Assembly: GCA_934047225.1 (NCBI GenBank)
Contig: OW203993.1
Span: 23,078,069 to 23,142,068, forward strand
Source of the DNA: Ypsolopha sequella
Lineage: Eukaryota > Arthropoda > Insecta > Lepidoptera > Ypsolophidae
Direction of reading: 5' to 3'
Length of the DNA stretch: 64,000 nucleotides
Shown one piece after another: positions 62,961-64,000 of the stretch (position 1 is the first letter of the stretch; every line of letters begins with the position of its first letter). A model generated the notes under the pieces. That model searched no databases, had not been told where the DNA came from, and saw only the letters and a program-made list of their open reading frames with translations. Position numbers and translations under genes: made by a program.

Positions 62961-64000
62961 AATTATACAGTGACCTAATTGTAACCTAATCGTTGGTAAA
63001 AGGTTCTGAAGAAAACTTCGTGGTACTATACAATTAAGTTTATTTAATTTTACCAAAACAAAATGTCTAAATTTCACAAGTCAAAGGAAAGGTGTTAACG
63101 GAAAAATTATCTTAGTTACAAGTCTTTGGCCAAGACCTTCATTTGACAAATATCTTGCCAAGACATTACTAAACCTTAAAGACCTTTAAAGAGTTGTGTC
63201 AGGGTCCGCCTTAACATCAGGTAGTAATATTACATTGGAATTAGTATTGCCATGACAAAAAAAAATAAACAATTAAGTGATAACTAGATGTGTTTGTTAC
63301 CGCCTTAACCAAAGGTAACTAGATTACATGGAAACTTGTGGGATTACATAAAAAAACTTTAAGGGCAACAAAACTTGAAAACATACAAGGGAATTAATTT
63401 CCAAAAATAAATCTAGCTCAGGGGAGCCGTAGATCCTACAAACAATAAATATTTGTCGTACATTCACTTTAAACCAAATCGTCTGGTACACCATTCAGTT
63501 CTACCAGGTAAAAAAAATATTACGGAACATTAAATTTTACAGTTTGGGTTATTCAGTGAAACAGGAAGAAGAATTTAACCTTGGTTACTAATAGGACACA
63601 TAACTAAGTGTCCTGAAAACATACCGTCCTAGGTATCTTAACTGTGTGTGGATAAAAGTAAAAAATTCCAACACCTACTTGAATTTTTCCATTAAACTCC
63701 ACGGAAATGACACGCCGTCCGCTGCCCCCTTCAAGGTCAACGATCCACGTCCACGCAGACAAAAGGAACTGCTTACTGCGTACACCACGCGGCGATCATA
63801 CCTCTGCCAGCCGAATAATCACCAACGAGGCAATACAACTTCAAACTTGAAAAAATCTGGAAGATCTTGAAAACACGAAGATCTTGAAAACAAAAAACCC
63901 TGGAATTAGAAGAGAAAAAACAATATTAAAACCTTTACCACACGGAACAATGAGAACAAAATTCCGGTGACTCAAAATACAAAGAAAGCAATACATACCA
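62961..64000. other. Unassigned sequence at window end
   Basis: The frame 63646-63870 is somewhat GC-richer (DTPSAAPFKVNDPRPRRQK) but shows no domain I know and no clear splice signals. No gene is called. Confidence 0.35.

Overview
The window is animal nuclear DNA, most likely from a moth or butterfly (Lepidoptera). It is AT-rich, has one spliced gene, and is otherwise packed with transposable elements in various stages of decay. The lepidopteran call is an inference from the repeat types and from a mitochondrial-clan insect P450. No bacterial operon, CRISPR array, intact tRNA gene or rRNA gene is visible.

The one clear host gene runs 2..38960 on the + strand. It is a mitochondrial-clan cytochrome P450 that most resembles the CYP301 family as I remember it, with CYP333 as the alternative. 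Eight exons join in one frame: 2-462, 28706-28899, 29615-29816, 31952-32114, 32260-32429, 33438-33516, 33812-34009 and 38853-38960. They total 1575 nt, or 524 visible residues plus a stop. The start codon lies upstream of the window. The C-helix WxxxR, I-helix GIDT, K-helix ExxR, PERW and heme-cysteine motifs are all intact. Every junction is GT-AG with matching phase, so the gene looks functional.

Intron 1 is about 28.2 kb and acts as a store of transposons. It holds a DD41D-type Tc1/mariner element with terminal inverted repeats (TIRs) of about 520 bp (1372-4011), a tRNA-derived SINE (5640-5935), several foldback MITEs, a decayed mariner (10250-11590) with a nested insertion, at least six 5'-truncated LINE 3' ends, three tandem repeats, a 1-kb long-TIR foldback element (25538-26563) and Penelope-like fragments with hammerhead-ribozyme-like cores. 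Introns 2, 3, 5 and 7 carry a SINE, a 1.3-kb DNA element rich in a palindromic subterminal motif, a short foldback element, and a direct/inverted array of a tRNA-like repeat.

Downstream of the gene (39-64 kb) the main items are nested DNA elements, a LINE with an open 813-codon endonuclease-RT reading frame (52806-55247), a 27-bp minisatellite with 54-bp higher-order structure (56021-56425), and a hAT-type element with an 8-bp target duplication and another repeat inside it (56955-57875). There is also a small GC-rich exon-like island (46691-46837) that may belong to an unidentified neighbouring gene. I saw no clearly new molecular system. The most unusual items are the tRNA-like array in intron 7, insertions flanked by 39-80 bp direct repeats, the ribozyme-like cores, the palindrome-rich element in intron 3 and the orphan exon candidate.
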